This document shows, in pieces, positions 26,022 through 35,600 of a stretch of 64,000 nucleotides of DNA. The number at the start of each line of letters is the position of its first letter. Positions within the stretch are counted from its first letter, which is position 1. The stretch comes from Barnesiella merdipullorum (GTDB lineage: Bacteria > Bacteroidota > Bacteroidia > Bacteroidales > Barnesiellaceae), in NCBI GenBank assembly GCA_019116365.1, contig DXBT01000035.1, positions 1 through 64,000 of the forward strand, in the 5' to 3' direction. Made by a program: the position numbers and the translations under genes. Below the pieces are notes generated by a model. The model did no database searches. It saw only the letters and a list, made by a program, of their open reading frames with translations, and had not been told where the DNA came from.

Positions 26022-26359
26022 AATATCTATATTTTTGATGTGTGTACCTATCTGTCGGGCCGAAGTCATGGACGTGGCTCAAAAAGCAAGACGGCCATCG
26101 AGCCTCAAGCGGCCTGTTCACAGCCCGAAAGGGGAAAATCCCAATTGCCCGTAAAGGTAGTCATATTTGTTAAAATAAGACGATAAAAGGGTGTGAAAAT
26201 ATCGGAACGAAGATGAACGGTTCCCAGAGGTCGTTTTGCAGAAAAAATATCGATGGGGCGTATTTTAGCGGTCGAAAGTTTTGCTAATCACAAAACAATC
26301 TATAATTTTGCACCGCAATTGTTCAAAAAGGAAATAAATAAACTAATCTCTAAATAATT
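26022..26359. promoter_or_regulatory. Divergent promoter region, aminopeptidase / rpsU
   Basis: 338 nt with no gene. It holds a minus-strand TACCTTTA (26152-26159, one base off the -7 consensus) for the aminopeptidase and the rpsU promoter described separately. Nothing else is evident. Confidence 0.5.
26280..26310 (+). promoter_or_regulatory. Promoter of rpsU
   Basis: TTTG (26280-26283), 19-nt spacer, TAATTTTG (26303-26310): an exact Bacteroidetes primary-sigma promoter. The leader is about 42 nt. Confidence 0.85.
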
Positions 26360-26551
26360 ATGATTATAGTTCCAGTAAAAGAAGGCGAAAACATCGAAAA
26401 GGCTTTGAAGAAATTCAAACGGAAATTTGAAAAAACAGGTGTAATAAAAGAATTGCGTAACCGTCAGGCTTTTGAAAAACCCTCGGTAACGAACCGTAAA
26501 AAGATGATGCGAGCTATCTATATTCAGAAACTCCACCAGAACGAAGAGTAA
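26360..26551 (+). CDS. rpsU: 30S ribosomal protein bS21
   Basis: 63 aa, very basic. Small-subunit protein near the anti-Shine-Dalgarno end of 16S rRNA, needed for initiation. Typical features are VKEGENIEKALKKFKRKFEKTG and the Arg/Lys-rich C-terminal half. It is the first gene of the translation block, 77 nt before the recombinase gene. Confidence 0.96.
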   Translation: MIIVPVKEGENIEKALKKFKRKFEKTGVIKELRNRQAFEKPSVTNRKKMMRAIYIQKLHQNEE

Positions 26552-26628
26552 TTTTTTTATTGCCGGCAGGTATTGGATTTTTCAATAATTTCCCTTATAT
26601 TCGTAGCGTAAGATAAAAGCTACGAGTT

Positions 26629-27510
26629 ATGCTGGTCGAATCGTTTTTAAGATATATTCGGTATGAGAAGAATCTTTCTACTCATACCGTATTGTCATAT
26701 AAAAACGATTTGTTTCAGTTTAAAACGTTCCTTGAAACCCTCGCTTCCGGGTGCGAATTGCAGCAAGTTACCCCCGAGCAAGTGAGGGAGTGGATAGCCT
26801 CTTTGGCCGAGATCGGGCTGTCGGCTCGCAGCATCTCGCGCAAGGTCTCCTCGTTGCGGGCATTCTATCGCTATCTTATGGCTCAGTCGATTGTGACGGG
26901 TAGCCCGGTAAAAGATGTACGCGTGCCCAAGGTGAGAAAGAAATTGCCGGTCTATCTGCGGCGCGACACGATGGACGAACTCCTCGACGATGTATCGTAT
27001 GGCGACGACTTCGAAGGCGTGCGCGATAAACTGATAATCGAGATGTTCTATAATACCGGTATCCGTCGGGCCGAATTGATAGGGTTGAAAGACGACGACG
27101 TGCGGGCCGATGAGATAAAGGTAACCGGCAAACGCAACAAGCAGCGCCTGGTTCCCTATGGCGCCGAACTGGCCGGGATGATAGCCGAGTATCGGAAGGT
27201 GCGCAGCGAAGCCGGATACCCCGATTCGGAATACTTCTTTATAAAGAAAGACGGCGAGCCTCTCTATCCGCAGCTGGTCTATCGGGTTGTAAAACGGGCC
27301 CTCTCGCAAGTGAGCACCCTCGAGAAGCGCAGCCCCCACGTGTTGCGGCACACCTTTGCCTCGGTCATGCTCAACAACGGAGCCGGGCTCAACAGTGTCA
27401 AGGAACTGCTCGGGCATCATTCATTGGCTTCAACCGAAGTATATACACATATTACGTTTGAAGAGCTGAAACAAAGTTATAACCAGGCTTTCCCAAAAAG
27501 AGAGCCATAA
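26629..27510 (+). CDS. XerC/XerD-type tyrosine recombinase
   Basis: 293 aa, standard XerCD length. The N-terminal SAM-like core-binding domain (about 1-85) and catalytic domain carry all active residues: R146 (GIRRAEL), K168 (VTGKRNKQR), H237-x2-R240 (HVLRH), H263 (LLGHHS) and the Tyr nucleophile Y272 (VYTH). It probably resolves chromosome dimers at dif. Its constant place between rpsU and hpf shows a core gene rather than a phage integrase. A weak -7 match, TATATTCG (26596-26603), precedes it. Whether it is XerC or XerD cannot be settled by eye. Confidence 0.92.
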   Translation: MLVESFLRYIRYEKNLSTHTVLSYKNDLFQFKTFLETLASGCELQQVTPEQVREWIASLAEIGLSARSISRKVSSLRAFYRYLMAQSIVTGSPVKDVRVPKVRKKLPVYLRRDTMDELLDDVSYGDDFEGVRDKLIIEMFYNTGIRRAELIGLKDDDVRADEIKVTGKRNKQRLVPYGAELAGMIAEYRKVRSEAGYPDSEYFFIKKDGEPLYPQLVYRVVKRALSQVSTLEKRSPHVLRHTFASVMLNNGAGLNSVKELLGHHSLASTEVYTHITFEELKQSYNQAFPKREP

Positions 27511-27514
27511 AAAA

Positions 27515-27520
27515 AGGAGG
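27515..27520 (+). promoter_or_regulatory. Strong Shine-Dalgarno before hpf
   Basis: AGGAGG, 4 nt before ATG 27525. Bacteroidetes mRNAs seldom carry such a sequence, and most genes in the window lack one. A comparable GGGAGG lies 7 nt before nusG (29829-29834). Confidence 0.7.
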
Positions 27521-27524
27521 TAAT

Positions 27525-27827
27525 ATGGAAATCCGTATTCAAGCTATTCATTTCGACGCATCAGAGAAGTTGGAAAAATTCATTCAGAAAAAAGTTTCCA
27601 AACTAGAACAATATTACGATGGCATCATTGCCGTAGAAGTTTCACTCAAAGTGGTAAAGCCCGAAACTTCGCAAAATAAAGAAGCCGGCATAAAAGTACT
27701 CGTGCCCCGCAATGAAGCCATATTCTCGAGCAAAGTCGCTGATTCTTTTGAAGAAGCAGTCGATGTAGCCGTCGAAGCTCTCGTCAAGCAGCTGGTAAAA
27801 TCCAAAGAAAAGATGAGAGAAAAATAA
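27525..27827 (+). CDS. hpf: Ribosome hibernation-promoting factor, short form
   Basis: 100 aa, the short HPF/YfiA form without the dimerising C-terminal domain. It has the beta-alpha-beta-beta-beta-alpha pattern (MEIRIQAIHFDASEKLEKFI, KVVKPETSQNK, then the long C-terminal helix). It binds the 30S subunit in stationary phase. It starts 14 nt after the recombinase gene behind a strong Shine-Dalgarno. Confidence 0.93.
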   Translation: MEIRIQAIHFDASEKLEKFIQKKVSKLEQYYDGIIAVEVSLKVVKPETSQNKEAGIKVLVPRNEAIFSSKVADSFEEAVDVAVEALVKQLVKSKEKMREK

Positions 27828-27845
27828 AAAAAAAGCGCCGATATT

Positions 27846-27875
27846 TTTGTAGTTTAAAATTAATGCCTAAATTTG
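27846..27875 (+). promoter_or_regulatory. Promoter of the tRNA-tuf transcript
   Basis: TTTG (27846-27849), 18-nt spacer, TAAATTTG (27868-27875). It lies 117 nt before tRNA-Tyr and is the only strong promoter seen before tuf. Confidence 0.8.
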
Positions 27876-27992
27876 CACCCGTTTCTCACCGACACGCAGC
27901 GTGAAGGACGGGTGCAAAATTGTCCCGGAAAGATCGGCGGGCAGGAGATGCAAGAGGCGGCGGCCTCGGCAGGAGAGACAGATAAAAAACAA

Positions 27993-28075
27993 GGGCAAAT
28001 ACCAGAGTGGCCAAATGGGGCAGACTGTAAATCTGCTGGCTTACGCCTTCGGTGGTTCGAATCCATCTTTGCCCA
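27993..28075 (+). tRNA. tRNA-Tyr (anticodon GTA)
   Basis: 83 nt with a long variable arm. Acceptor GGGCAAA/TTTGCCC, anticodon loop CTGTAAA, T-loop TTCGAAT. CCA is not encoded. First of three tRNAs before tuf. Confidence 0.96.
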
Positions 28076-28085
28076 CGAGTGAGTC

Positions 28086-28158
28086 GCGGAAGTAGCTCAG
28101 TTGATAGAGCATCAGCCTTCCAAGCTGAGGGTCGCGAGTTTGAGCCTCGTCTTCCGCT
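28086..28158 (+). tRNA. tRNA-Gly (anticodon TCC), A19-U56 variant
   Basis: 73 nt, CCA not encoded. Acceptor GCGGAAG/CTTCCGC, anticodon loop CTTCCAA with stem TCAGC/GCTGA, discriminator U. The D-loop reads AGTTGATA (G18, A19) and the T-loop TTTGAGC (U56), so the usual G19-C56 tertiary pair is replaced by A19-U56. The GCC isoacceptor at 6142 keeps G19 and C56. Confidence 0.95.
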
Positions 28159-28173
28159 CGAAAAGAAATTATT

Positions 28174-28248
<75 letters not shown>

Positions 28249-28290
28249 AGTTTTTAGAACGCTAATCAATTTTATAAAAAATACAAAACT

Positions 28291-29475
28291 ATGGCAAAAG
28301 AACAGTTTCAACGTACCAAACCCCACGTAAACATTGGTACTATTGGTCACGTAGACCACGGTAAAACGACCTTGACCGCCGCCATTACGATGGTACTTGC
28401 AAAGAAAGGTCTTTCTGAAATGCGCTCGTTCGACTCGATCGATAACGCACCTGAGGAAAAAGAGCGTGGTATTACGATTAATACTTCGCACGTAGAATAT
28501 GAAACTGCAAATCGCCACTATGCACACGTTGACTGCCCGGGACACGCCGACTATGTAAAGAACATGGTAACCGGTGCTGCTCAGATGGATGGTGCAATTA
28601 TCGTGGTTGCAGCAACTGATGGTCCTATGCCTCAAACTCGTGAGCACATCCTGTTGGCTCGTCAGGTAAACGTTCCCCGTATCGTTGTATTCCTGAACAA
28701 ATGTGATATGGTTGACGACGAAGAGATGCTCGAACTCGTTGAAATGGAGATGAGAGAGCTGCTCAACGCCTATGAATATGATGGTGACAACACACCTATC
28801 ATTCGTGGTTCTGCCCTCGGTGCCTTGAACGGTGAACCCAAATGGGAAGAGAAAATCATGGAGTTGATGGATGCCGTAGATACTTGGATTCCTCTGCCTC
28901 CGCGTGATGTTGATAAACCCTTCTTGATGCCTGTTGAGGACGTATTCTCGATCACTGGTCGTGGTACTGTTGCTACGGGTCGTATCGAGGCCGGTCGTGT
29001 GAAAGTAGGCGACGAGGTACAAATTCTGGGTCTGGGTGCCGACAAGAAATCGGTTGTAACCGGTGTTGAGATGTTCCGTAAGATCCTCGACGAAGGTGAA
29101 GCTGGTGATAACGTAGGTCTGTTGCTCCGTGGTATCGACAAGAACGAAATCAAACGTGGTATGGTAATCTGCCACCCGGGACAAGTAAAACCCCACTCGG
29201 AATTCAAAGCTCAAGTTTATATCTTGAAGAAAGAAGAAGGTGGTCGTCACACTCCGTTCCACAACCACTATCGTCCTCAATTCTACATCCGTACGCTTGA
29301 CGTAACGGGCGAAATCACCCTCCCCGAAGGTGTAGAAATGGTAATGCCTGGTGACCACGTAACTATCAACGTGAAACTCATCACTCCGGTTGCTTGCGAC
29401 AAAGGTCTGCGTTTCGCAATCCGTGAAGGTGGCCGTACGGTAGGTTCGGGTCAAATCACCGAAATCTTGGACTAA
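28291..29475 (+). CDS. tuf: Elongation factor Tu
   Basis: 394 aa. GTPase that delivers aminoacyl-tRNA to the ribosome. GTP-binding motifs: GHVDHGKTT (P-loop), DCPGHADY (G3) and NKCD (G4); domains 2 and 3 are intact to the C-terminal VGSGQITEILD. It is transcribed with the three tRNAs upstream, and a hairpin plus tRNA-Trp follow it. Confidence 0.99.
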   Translation: MAKEQFQRTKPHVNIGTIGHVDHGKTTLTAAITMVLAKKGLSEMRSFDSIDNAPEEKERGITINTSHVEYETANRHYAHVDCPGHADYVKNMVTGAAQMDGAIIVVAATDGPMPQTREHILLARQVNVPRIVVFLNKCDMVDDEEMLELVEMEMRELLNAYEYDGDNTPIIRGSALGALNGEPKWEEKIMELMDAVDTWIPLPPRDVDKPFLMPVEDVFSITGRGTVATGRIEAGRVKVGDEVQILGLGADKKSVVTGVEMFRKILDEGEAGDNVGLLLRGIDKNEIKRGMVICHPGQVKPHSEFKAQVYILKKEEGGRHTPFHNHYRPQFYIRTLDVTGEITLPEGVEMVMPGDHVTINVKLITPVACDKGLRFAIREGGRTVGSGQITEILD

Positions 29476-29506
29476 TCCCTTAGGGAAATAGTTTAGATAA
29501 AATACA

Positions 29507-29535
29507 AAAATCAGCCCTCATGCAGGGCTGATTTT
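29507..29535 (+). terminator. Hairpin with U-tract between tuf and tRNA-Trp
   Basis: Stem AAAATCAGCCCT/AGGGCTGATTTT (12 bp, 5-nt loop) ending in TTTTAT, immediately before tRNA-Trp (29538). No separate promoter is visible for tRNA-Trp-secE, so partial read-through is likely and the hairpin may act as an attenuator. Confidence 0.7.
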
Positions 29536-29537
29536 AT

Positions 29538-29610
29538 ACGGGTCTAGCTCAGTTGGTAGAGCACTGGTCTCCAAAACCAGGTGTCGGGAGTTCGAGTCTC
29601 TCGACCCGTG
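29538..29610 (+). tRNA. tRNA-Trp (anticodon CCA)
   Basis: 73 nt. Acceptor ACGGGTC/GACCCGT, anticodon loop CTCCAAA with stem CTGGT/ACCAG, discriminator G; CCA not encoded. It lies between tuf and secE, a widely conserved arrangement. Confidence 0.97.
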
Positions 29611-29627
29611 CAAAACTCAATAGAACA

Positions 29628-29825
29628 ATGAAGAAATTAAAAATACTTGCCGATATCCAGGATTCTTACAATGAACTGGTTCATAAAGTATCTTGGCCTA
29701 CCAAGTCGGAGTTGGCAAATAGCGCTGTAGTGGTTATGTTCGCTTCCCTTATTATCGCTATAGTTATATTTGCAATGGATCAATGTATTGACAAAATCAT
29801 GCACCTCATTTACGGAGGTTTTTAA
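29628..29825 (+). CDS. secE: Preprotein translocase subunit SecE
   Basis: 65 aa, the short one-helix form. Its amphipathic N-terminal helix ends in the conserved KVSWPTKSEL (about 21-30), and one membrane span follows (about 35-58). It clamps SecY in the inner membrane. ATG 29628 is chosen because the longer frame (29553) runs through tRNA-Trp. Confidence 0.96.
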   Translation: MKKLKILADIQDSYNELVHKVSWPTKSELANSAVVVMFASLIIAIVIFAMDQCIDKIMHLIYGGF

Positions 29826-29841
29826 GTAGGGAGGTAAATCA

Positions 29842-30387
29842 ATGTCTGAAGAGAAAAAATGCTGGTACGTACTGCGTGCCATAAGCGGAAAAGAGAGCAA
29901 GGTCAAAGAAGTTCTTGATGCCGAAATCAAGAATACTGATCTTGGCAATTATGTATTTCAGGTCTTGATACCTACCGAAAAAGTTTATACCGTACGTAAT
30001 GGGAAAAAAGTAGTAAAGGAGAAAAACCTTTACTCGGGATATGTTTTTGTCGAAGCCATCTTAGTAGGTGAGGTTATTCACCATCTGCGCAACACAACCA
30101 ACGTCATCGATTTCCTGGGTGGAAAATCCAATCAGCCGGAGCCCCTGCGGCCTTCGGAAGTTAATCGTATGCTGGGGGCTGTGGACGAGTTGCAAGAAGT
30201 AGGCGACGAGCCCGCTGTTGTATATCACGTAGGCGAAACGGTAAAAGTAAACTACGGCCCCTTCAACGGCTTTAGCGGAATTATCGAAGAGGTGAACAAC
30301 GAGAAGAAGAAGCTGAAAGTGATGGTTAAGATCTTTGGTCGCAAGACCCCGTTGGAATTGGAAAATTCGCAAGTAGAGCGGGAGTAA
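29842..30387 (+). CDS. nusG: Transcription termination/antitermination factor NusG
   Basis: 181 aa. The NGN domain (about 6-110, WYVLRAISGKESKVKEVL and YSGYVFVEA) binds RNA polymerase, and the C-terminal KOW domain (about 125-181, VNYGPFNGFSGIIEEVN) contacts Rho or ribosomal protein S10. It is preceded by an unusual GGGAGG ribosome site and follows secE by 16 nt. Confidence 0.98.
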   Translation: MSEEKKCWYVLRAISGKESKVKEVLDAEIKNTDLGNYVFQVLIPTEKVYTVRNGKKVVKEKNLYSGYVFVEAILVGEVIHHLRNTTNVIDFLGGKSNQPEPLRPSEVNRMLGAVDELQEVGDEPAVVYHVGETVKVNYGPFNGFSGIIEEVNNEKKKLKVMVKIFGRKTPLELENSQVERE

Positions 30388-30448
30388 TACAAGAGGTTAC
30401 GCGCTTGTATGAATCCTCGGTATTTTAATAATATCAAAATTAAAAACA

Positions 30449-30892
30449 ATGGCTAAAGAAATTGCTGGACAAATCAAATTACAGATTAAAGGTGGTGCAG
30501 CAAACCCCTCTCCTCCCGTAGGACCTGCTCTGGGTTCCAAGGGTATAAACATCATGGAGTTTTGCAAGCAATTCAATGCCCGTACCCAAGACAAAGCCGG
30601 TAAAATTCTGCCGGTTGTCATCACCTACTACAGCGACAAGTCTTTCGACTTTGTCGTAAAGACGCCTCCCGTTGCCATCCAGGTACTGGAAGCCGCCAAA
30701 GTAAAAGGTGGTTCGGCCGAGCCCAACCGTAAGAAAGTGGGCGAGATCACTTGGGATCAGGTAAAAGCAATCGCCGAGGACAAAATGGTTGACTTGAACT
30801 GTTTTACCGTAGAATCGGCCATGCGAATGGTTGCTGGTACAGCTAGAAGTATGGGTATCACCGTAAAAGGGGAATTCCCGGTAAATAACTAA
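30449..30892 (+). CDS. rplK: 50S ribosomal protein uL11
   Basis: 147 aa. Binds 23S rRNA at the GTPase-associated centre. The Pro-rich N-terminal segment (GGAANPSPPVGPALGSKG) and C-terminal rRNA-binding domain are intact. Second base of the stalk operon with uL1, uL10 and bL12. Confidence 0.98.
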   Translation: MAKEIAGQIKLQIKGGAANPSPPVGPALGSKGINIMEFCKQFNARTQDKAGKILPVVITYYSDKSFDFVVKTPPVAIQVLEAAKVKGGSAEPNRKKVGEITWDQVKAIAEDKMVDLNCFTVESAMRMVAGTARSMGITVKGEFPVNN

Positions 30893-30907
30893 TAAACTTC
30901 AATTGAA

Positions 30908-31606
30908 ATGGGTAAACTGACAAAAAATCAAAAGTTAGCTTTAGCAAAGATTGAAGCAGGGAAGGCCTACTCACTCAGCGAGGCATCTCAATTGGTAAAG
31001 GACATCACCTATACCAAATTCGACGCATCGCTTGATATTGATGTACGCTTGGGTGTTGACCCTCGTAAAGCCAATCAAATGGTGCGGGGCGTCGTATCGT
31101 TGCCCCACGGAACCGGAAAGCAAGTGCGTGTATTGGTGCTCTGTACGCCCGATGCCGAGGCTGCTGCCAAAGAAGCCGGTGCCGACTATGTAGGATTGGA
31201 CGAGTATATCGAGAAAATCAAAGGCGGTTGGACCGATATCGACGTAATCATTACGATGCCTGCTATCATGGGTAAAATCGGTGCTCTGGGACGTGTATTG
31301 GGCCCCCGTGGTTTGATGCCTAACCCCAAGAGCGGTACGGTAACTACCGATGTGGCTAAAGCTGTAAAAGAAGTAAAACAAGGAAAAATCGACTTCAAAG
31401 TCGATAAGAATGGTATAGTACATGCCTCTATAGGTAAGATTTCGTTTGCTGCCGAGCAAATTCGCGACAACGCAAGAGAATTTGTTTCGACCCTGATCAA
31501 ACTGAAACCGACTGCTGCCAAGGGTGCTTATATCAAGAGTATTTATCTTTCGAGTACAATGAGCCCGGGTATCAAGATTGATCCCAAATCAGTTGACGAG
31601 AACTAA
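30908..31606 (+). CDS. rplA: 50S ribosomal protein uL1
   Basis: 232 aa. L1-stalk protein with two domains; conserved GRVLGPRGLMPNPKSGTV near residue 130. In many bacteria uL1 represses its own mRNA; no target structure is obvious here. It lies 15 nt after rplK. Confidence 0.98.
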   Translation: MGKLTKNQKLALAKIEAGKAYSLSEASQLVKDITYTKFDASLDIDVRLGVDPRKANQMVRGVVSLPHGTGKQVRVLVLCTPDAEAAAKEAGADYVGLDEYIEKIKGGWTDIDVIITMPAIMGKIGALGRVLGPRGLMPNPKSGTVTTDVAKAVKEVKQGKIDFKVDKNGIVHASIGKISFAAEQIRDNAREFVSTLIKLKPTAAKGAYIKSIYLSSTMSPGIKIDPKSVDEN

Positions 31607-31617
31607 AACTAGGAATT

Positions 31618-32133
31618 ATGAGAAAGGAAGATAAAGGCACTATTATTGCACAAATAGCAGATACTGTAAAGGAGTACAGCTGCTTCTACCTTGCCGAAAC
31701 CGCTACGTTGAACGCCGAGAAAACGAGCAATCTGCGTCGCGCATGTTTCAAAGAAGGTATCAAAATGTTGGTTGTAAAGAACGCTTTGCTGCACAAGGCA
31801 CTCGAGGGTCTCGAAGCCGACTACTCGCCTCTGTACGGCTCGTTGAAGGGTTCTACAACGATGTTCTTCTCGAATGTTGGTAATGCTCCGGCCAAATTGA
31901 TCAAGGAGTTCAGAAAAACCTCTGAAGACCTCGTATTGAAAGCCGCTTATGTAGAAGAAGGTTTCTACATCGGTGCCGATCAATTGGATACGCTGGTTGC
32001 CATCAAGAGCAAAAACGAACTTATTGCTGACGTTATCGCCCTCTTGCAGTCTCCTGCCAAGAACGTGGTATCGGCTCTTCAGTCAGGCGGTTCGACTATC
32101 CATGGAGTTTTGCAGACTCTATCAGAAAGATAA
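31618..32133 (+). CDS. rplJ: 50S ribosomal protein uL10
   Basis: 171 aa. Base of the L12 stalk: the N-terminal half binds 23S rRNA, and the C-terminal helix carries bL12 dimers. It lies 11 nt after rplA and 51 nt before rplL. Confidence 0.97.
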   Translation: MRKEDKGTIIAQIADTVKEYSCFYLAETATLNAEKTSNLRRACFKEGIKMLVVKNALLHKALEGLEADYSPLYGSLKGSTTMFFSNVGNAPAKLIKEFRKTSEDLVLKAAYVEEGFYIGADQLDTLVAIKSKNELIADVIALLQSPAKNVVSALQSGGSTIHGVLQTLSER

Positions 32134-32184
32134 CTTTTTATACACAAACATTATTACGAATAATAACATTTAATTCATACAAAA

Positions 32185-32559
32185 ATGGCAGATTTGAAAG
32201 CTTTTGCAGAACAATTAGTTAACTTGACCGTAAAGGAAGTAAACGAACTTGCTCAAATTTTGAAAGACGAATATGGTATTGAACCTGCTGCTGCAGCTGT
32301 TGCTGTTGCTGCTGCTCCCGCTGCCGGCGGAGCTGCTGCTGAAGAAAAAACATCGTTCGATGTTGTTCTGAAAGCTGCTGGTGCAAACAAACTGGCTATC
32401 GTTAAATTGGTGAAAGAACTCACCGGCCTTGGCCTGAAAGAGGCTAAAGACCTCGTAGATGGTGCTCCTAACAACATCAAAGAAGGTCTTGCTAAAGCTG
32501 ATGCTGAAGCTCTGAAAAAACAACTCGAAGACGCTGGAGCAGAAGTTGAACTTAAATAA
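32185..32559 (+). CDS. rplL: 50S ribosomal protein bL12
   Basis: 124 aa. Flexible stalk protein that recruits translational GTPases. The N-terminal dimerisation helix is joined by an Ala-rich hinge (about 36-54) to the globular C-terminal domain (KLAIVKLVKELTGLGLKEAK). A terminator-like hairpin follows before rpoB. Confidence 0.98.
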   Translation: MADLKAFAEQLVNLTVKEVNELAQILKDEYGIEPAAAAVAVAAAPAAGGAAAEEKTSFDVVLKAAGANKLAIVKLVKELTGLGLKEAKDLVDGAPNNIKEGLAKADAEALKKQLEDAGAEVELK

Positions 32560-32582
32560 TATATCTGGTAATCAGATAGGTT

Positions 32583-32621
32583 GGTTAAGAATCATCTTAG
32601 TCGGTGATTCTTAACCTTTTT
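32583..32621 (+). terminator. Attenuator-type hairpin between rplL and rpoB
   Basis: 14-bp stem (32583-32596 with 32603-32616) with a 6-nt loop followed by TTTTTG. It sits 24 nt after rplL and 43 nt before rpoB with no strong promoter in between, so rpoBC probably relies on read-through, as in other bacteria where this site limits rpoBC expression. Confidence 0.75.
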
Positions 32622-32663
32622 GTGTATATATTTTAAATTAAGTTCACTTAATCCATTTTATAA

Positions 32664-35600
32664 ATGTCTTCTACAATAGGTAAACCACGCGTAAATTTCG
32701 CTTCAATTAAAAATCCGCTGCCTTATCCGGATTTCCTTGAAGTTCAGTTGAAGTCGTTTCAAGACTTTTTGCAACTTGACACTCCGCCTGAAAAGAGAAA
32801 GAACGAAGGTCTCTTCAAGGTATTTGCCGAGAACTTCCCCATTGCTGATACGCGCAACAACTTTGTCCTCGAGTTCCTGGACTATTATATCGACCCGCCT
32901 CGCTATACCATCGAAGAGTGTCTCGAGAGAGGGTTGACATACAGCGTACCCTTAAAGGCCAAATTGAAATTATACTGTACCGATCCCGATCACGAAGATT
33001 TCGCTACGGTAATTCAAGACGTTTATCTGGGGCCCATCCCTTACATGACAGCCAAAGGTACCTTTGTCATCAATGGTGCCGAGCGGGTAGTCGTGTCGCA
33101 GTTGCACCGTTCGCCCGGTGTATTCTTCGGCCAAAGCACACACGCCAACGGTACGAAATTGTATTCGGCTCGTATCATCCCGTTCCGCGGTTCGTGGATC
33201 GAGTTTGCCACCGACATCAACAACGTGATGTATGCCTATATCGACCGGAAAAAGAAATTGCCCGTGACCACGCTGTTGCGTGCCATCGGCTTCGAGACCG
33301 ATAAGGACATTCTCGAAATCTTCGGCCTGGCAGAAGACATGAAAGTATCCAAGACAAACCTGAAGAAAGCCATCGGCCGCCGTTTGGCCGGTAATGTGGT
33401 GAAGTCGTGGGTAGAAGACTTTGTTGACGAGGATACGGGCGAGGTCGTTTCGATCGAACGTACCGAGATCGTAATTCCCCGTGAAACCGTCCTGGAAGAG
33501 TCGCACATCGCCGACATTCTCGAGTCGGGGGTTCAAAACATCCTCCTGCACAAAGAGGGCGGAAACACTTCGGACTACTCGATTATCTTCAACACCCTCC
33601 AGAAAGACTCCAGTAACTCGGAGAAGGAGGCTGTGCTCTATATCTACCGCCAGTTGCGTAACGCCGAGCCGGCCGATGAAGCCAGCGCGCGTGAGGTGAT
33701 TACCAACCTCTTCTTCTCGGAGAAACGTTACGACTTGGGCGAAGTAGGCCGTTACAGAATAAACAAGAAATTAAACCTCTCCACCTCGCCCGATGTGAAG
33801 GTGCTCACCAAAGAGGATATCATCGAGATTATCAAATATCTCATCGAGCTCATCAACTCGAAGACCGATGTCGATGATATCGACCACTTGAGCAACCGTC
33901 GTGTGCGCACCGTAGGAGAGCAACTATACAATCAGTTCGGGGTAGGGTTGGCCCGTATGGCCCGCACCATTCGCGAGCGTATGAATGTGCGCGACAACGA
34001 GGTATTTACCCCTATCGACCTGATTAACGCCAAGACGATTTCGTCGGTAATCAATACCTTCTTCGGTACCAACGCCCTGTCGCAGTTCATGGACCAGACC
34101 AACCCGTTGGCCGAGATTACCCACAAACGCCGTATGTCGGCCCTCGGTCCTGGTGGTCTGTCGCGCGAGCGTGCCGGCTTCGAGGTGCGCGACGTGCACT
34201 ATACCCACTATGGCCGTCTGTGTCCTATCGAGACGCCCGAGGGTCCTAACATCGGTCTTATCTCGTCGTTGTGCGTATATGCCAAGATTAACGATTTAGG
34301 CTTCATCGAGACTCCCTATCGTAAAGTGAAAGATGGCAAGGTAGATTTGTCGCCCGAGGGTGTGGTTTATCTGACCGCCGAAGTAGAAGAGGGCCAGATC
34401 ATTGCTCAGGGTAATGCCCCGCTCAACGACGATGGTACCTTCATTCGCAATAAGGTAAAGGCCCGTTTGGATGCCGACTTCCCCATCGTATCGCCCGACC
34501 AGGTGAACTTGATGGATGTGTCGCCTACGCAAATCGCTTCGATTGCCGCATCGCTCATCCCCTTCCTCGAGCACGACGATGCCAACCGTGCGTTGATGGG
34601 ATCGAACATGATGCGCCAGGCCGTACCTCTGCTGCGCCCCGAGGCTCCTATCGTAGGAACCGGTATCGAAGGCCAGTTGATTCGCGACTCGCGCACCCAG
34701 ATTATGGCCGAAGGCGAAGGCGTAGTCGAGTTTGTCGATGCTACCGTCATCCGCATCCGTTACGATCGCACCGAGGATGAAGAGTTCGTAAGTTTCGAGG
34801 ATGCCGTTAAAGAATATAAGCTCCCCAAATTCCGCAAGACCAACCAAAGCACCACGATCGACCTGCGACCCATCTGCCACAAAGGCGACCGTGTGAAAGC
34901 CGGCGATATCCTCACCGAGGGTTACTCCACCGAAAATGGAGAGTTGGCTTTAGGCCGTAACCTCAAGGTGGCCTTCATGCCTTGGAAGGGTTACAACTAT
35001 GAGGATGCCATCGTGCTCAACGAGCGTATGGTTCGTGAAGATATCCTCACCTCGGTACACGTCGATGAATATTCGCTCGAGGTACGCGAGACCAAGCGCG
35101 GTATGGAGGAACTCACCTCCGATATCCCCAACGTGAGCGAAGATGCCACCAAGGATCTCGACGAGCGCGGTATCATTCGTGTAGGTGCTCAGGTGAACCC
35201 CGGCGACATCATGATCGGTAAGATTACGCCTAAAGGCGAGTCCGATCCTTCGCCCGAAGAGAAACTGTTGCGTGCCATCTTTGGCGACAAGGCCGGCGAT
35301 GTGAAGGATGCTTCGTTGAAAGCTACTCCGTCGTTGAAAGGTGTCGTTATCGGTACCAACCTCTTCTCGCGTGCCATTAAGAAGAAAAAATCGAAACTCA
35401 GCGATAAAGCCATCCTGCCCAAGCTCGACGAAGAGTATGAAGAGAAGATGAACGGCTTGAAGTCCATCCTCATCGACAAGCTGCTCGTCCTCACACAAGG
35501 CAAGGTTTCGCAAGGGGTGAAAGACTTCATGGGCACCGACATCGTTCCCAAGGGAACCAAGTTTACCCAGGCTGTCCTCAGCAAGATCGACTACACCTCG

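Noticed and set aside
26629..27510. Phage or transposon integrase
   Set aside because: All XerCD residues are present and the gene lies between rpsU and hpf in a core block, without flanking repeats or phage genes.
27828..27992. Riboswitch or leader peptide before the tRNA-tuf transcript
   Set aside because: No known aptamer pattern is seen, and frames here run into the tRNAs.
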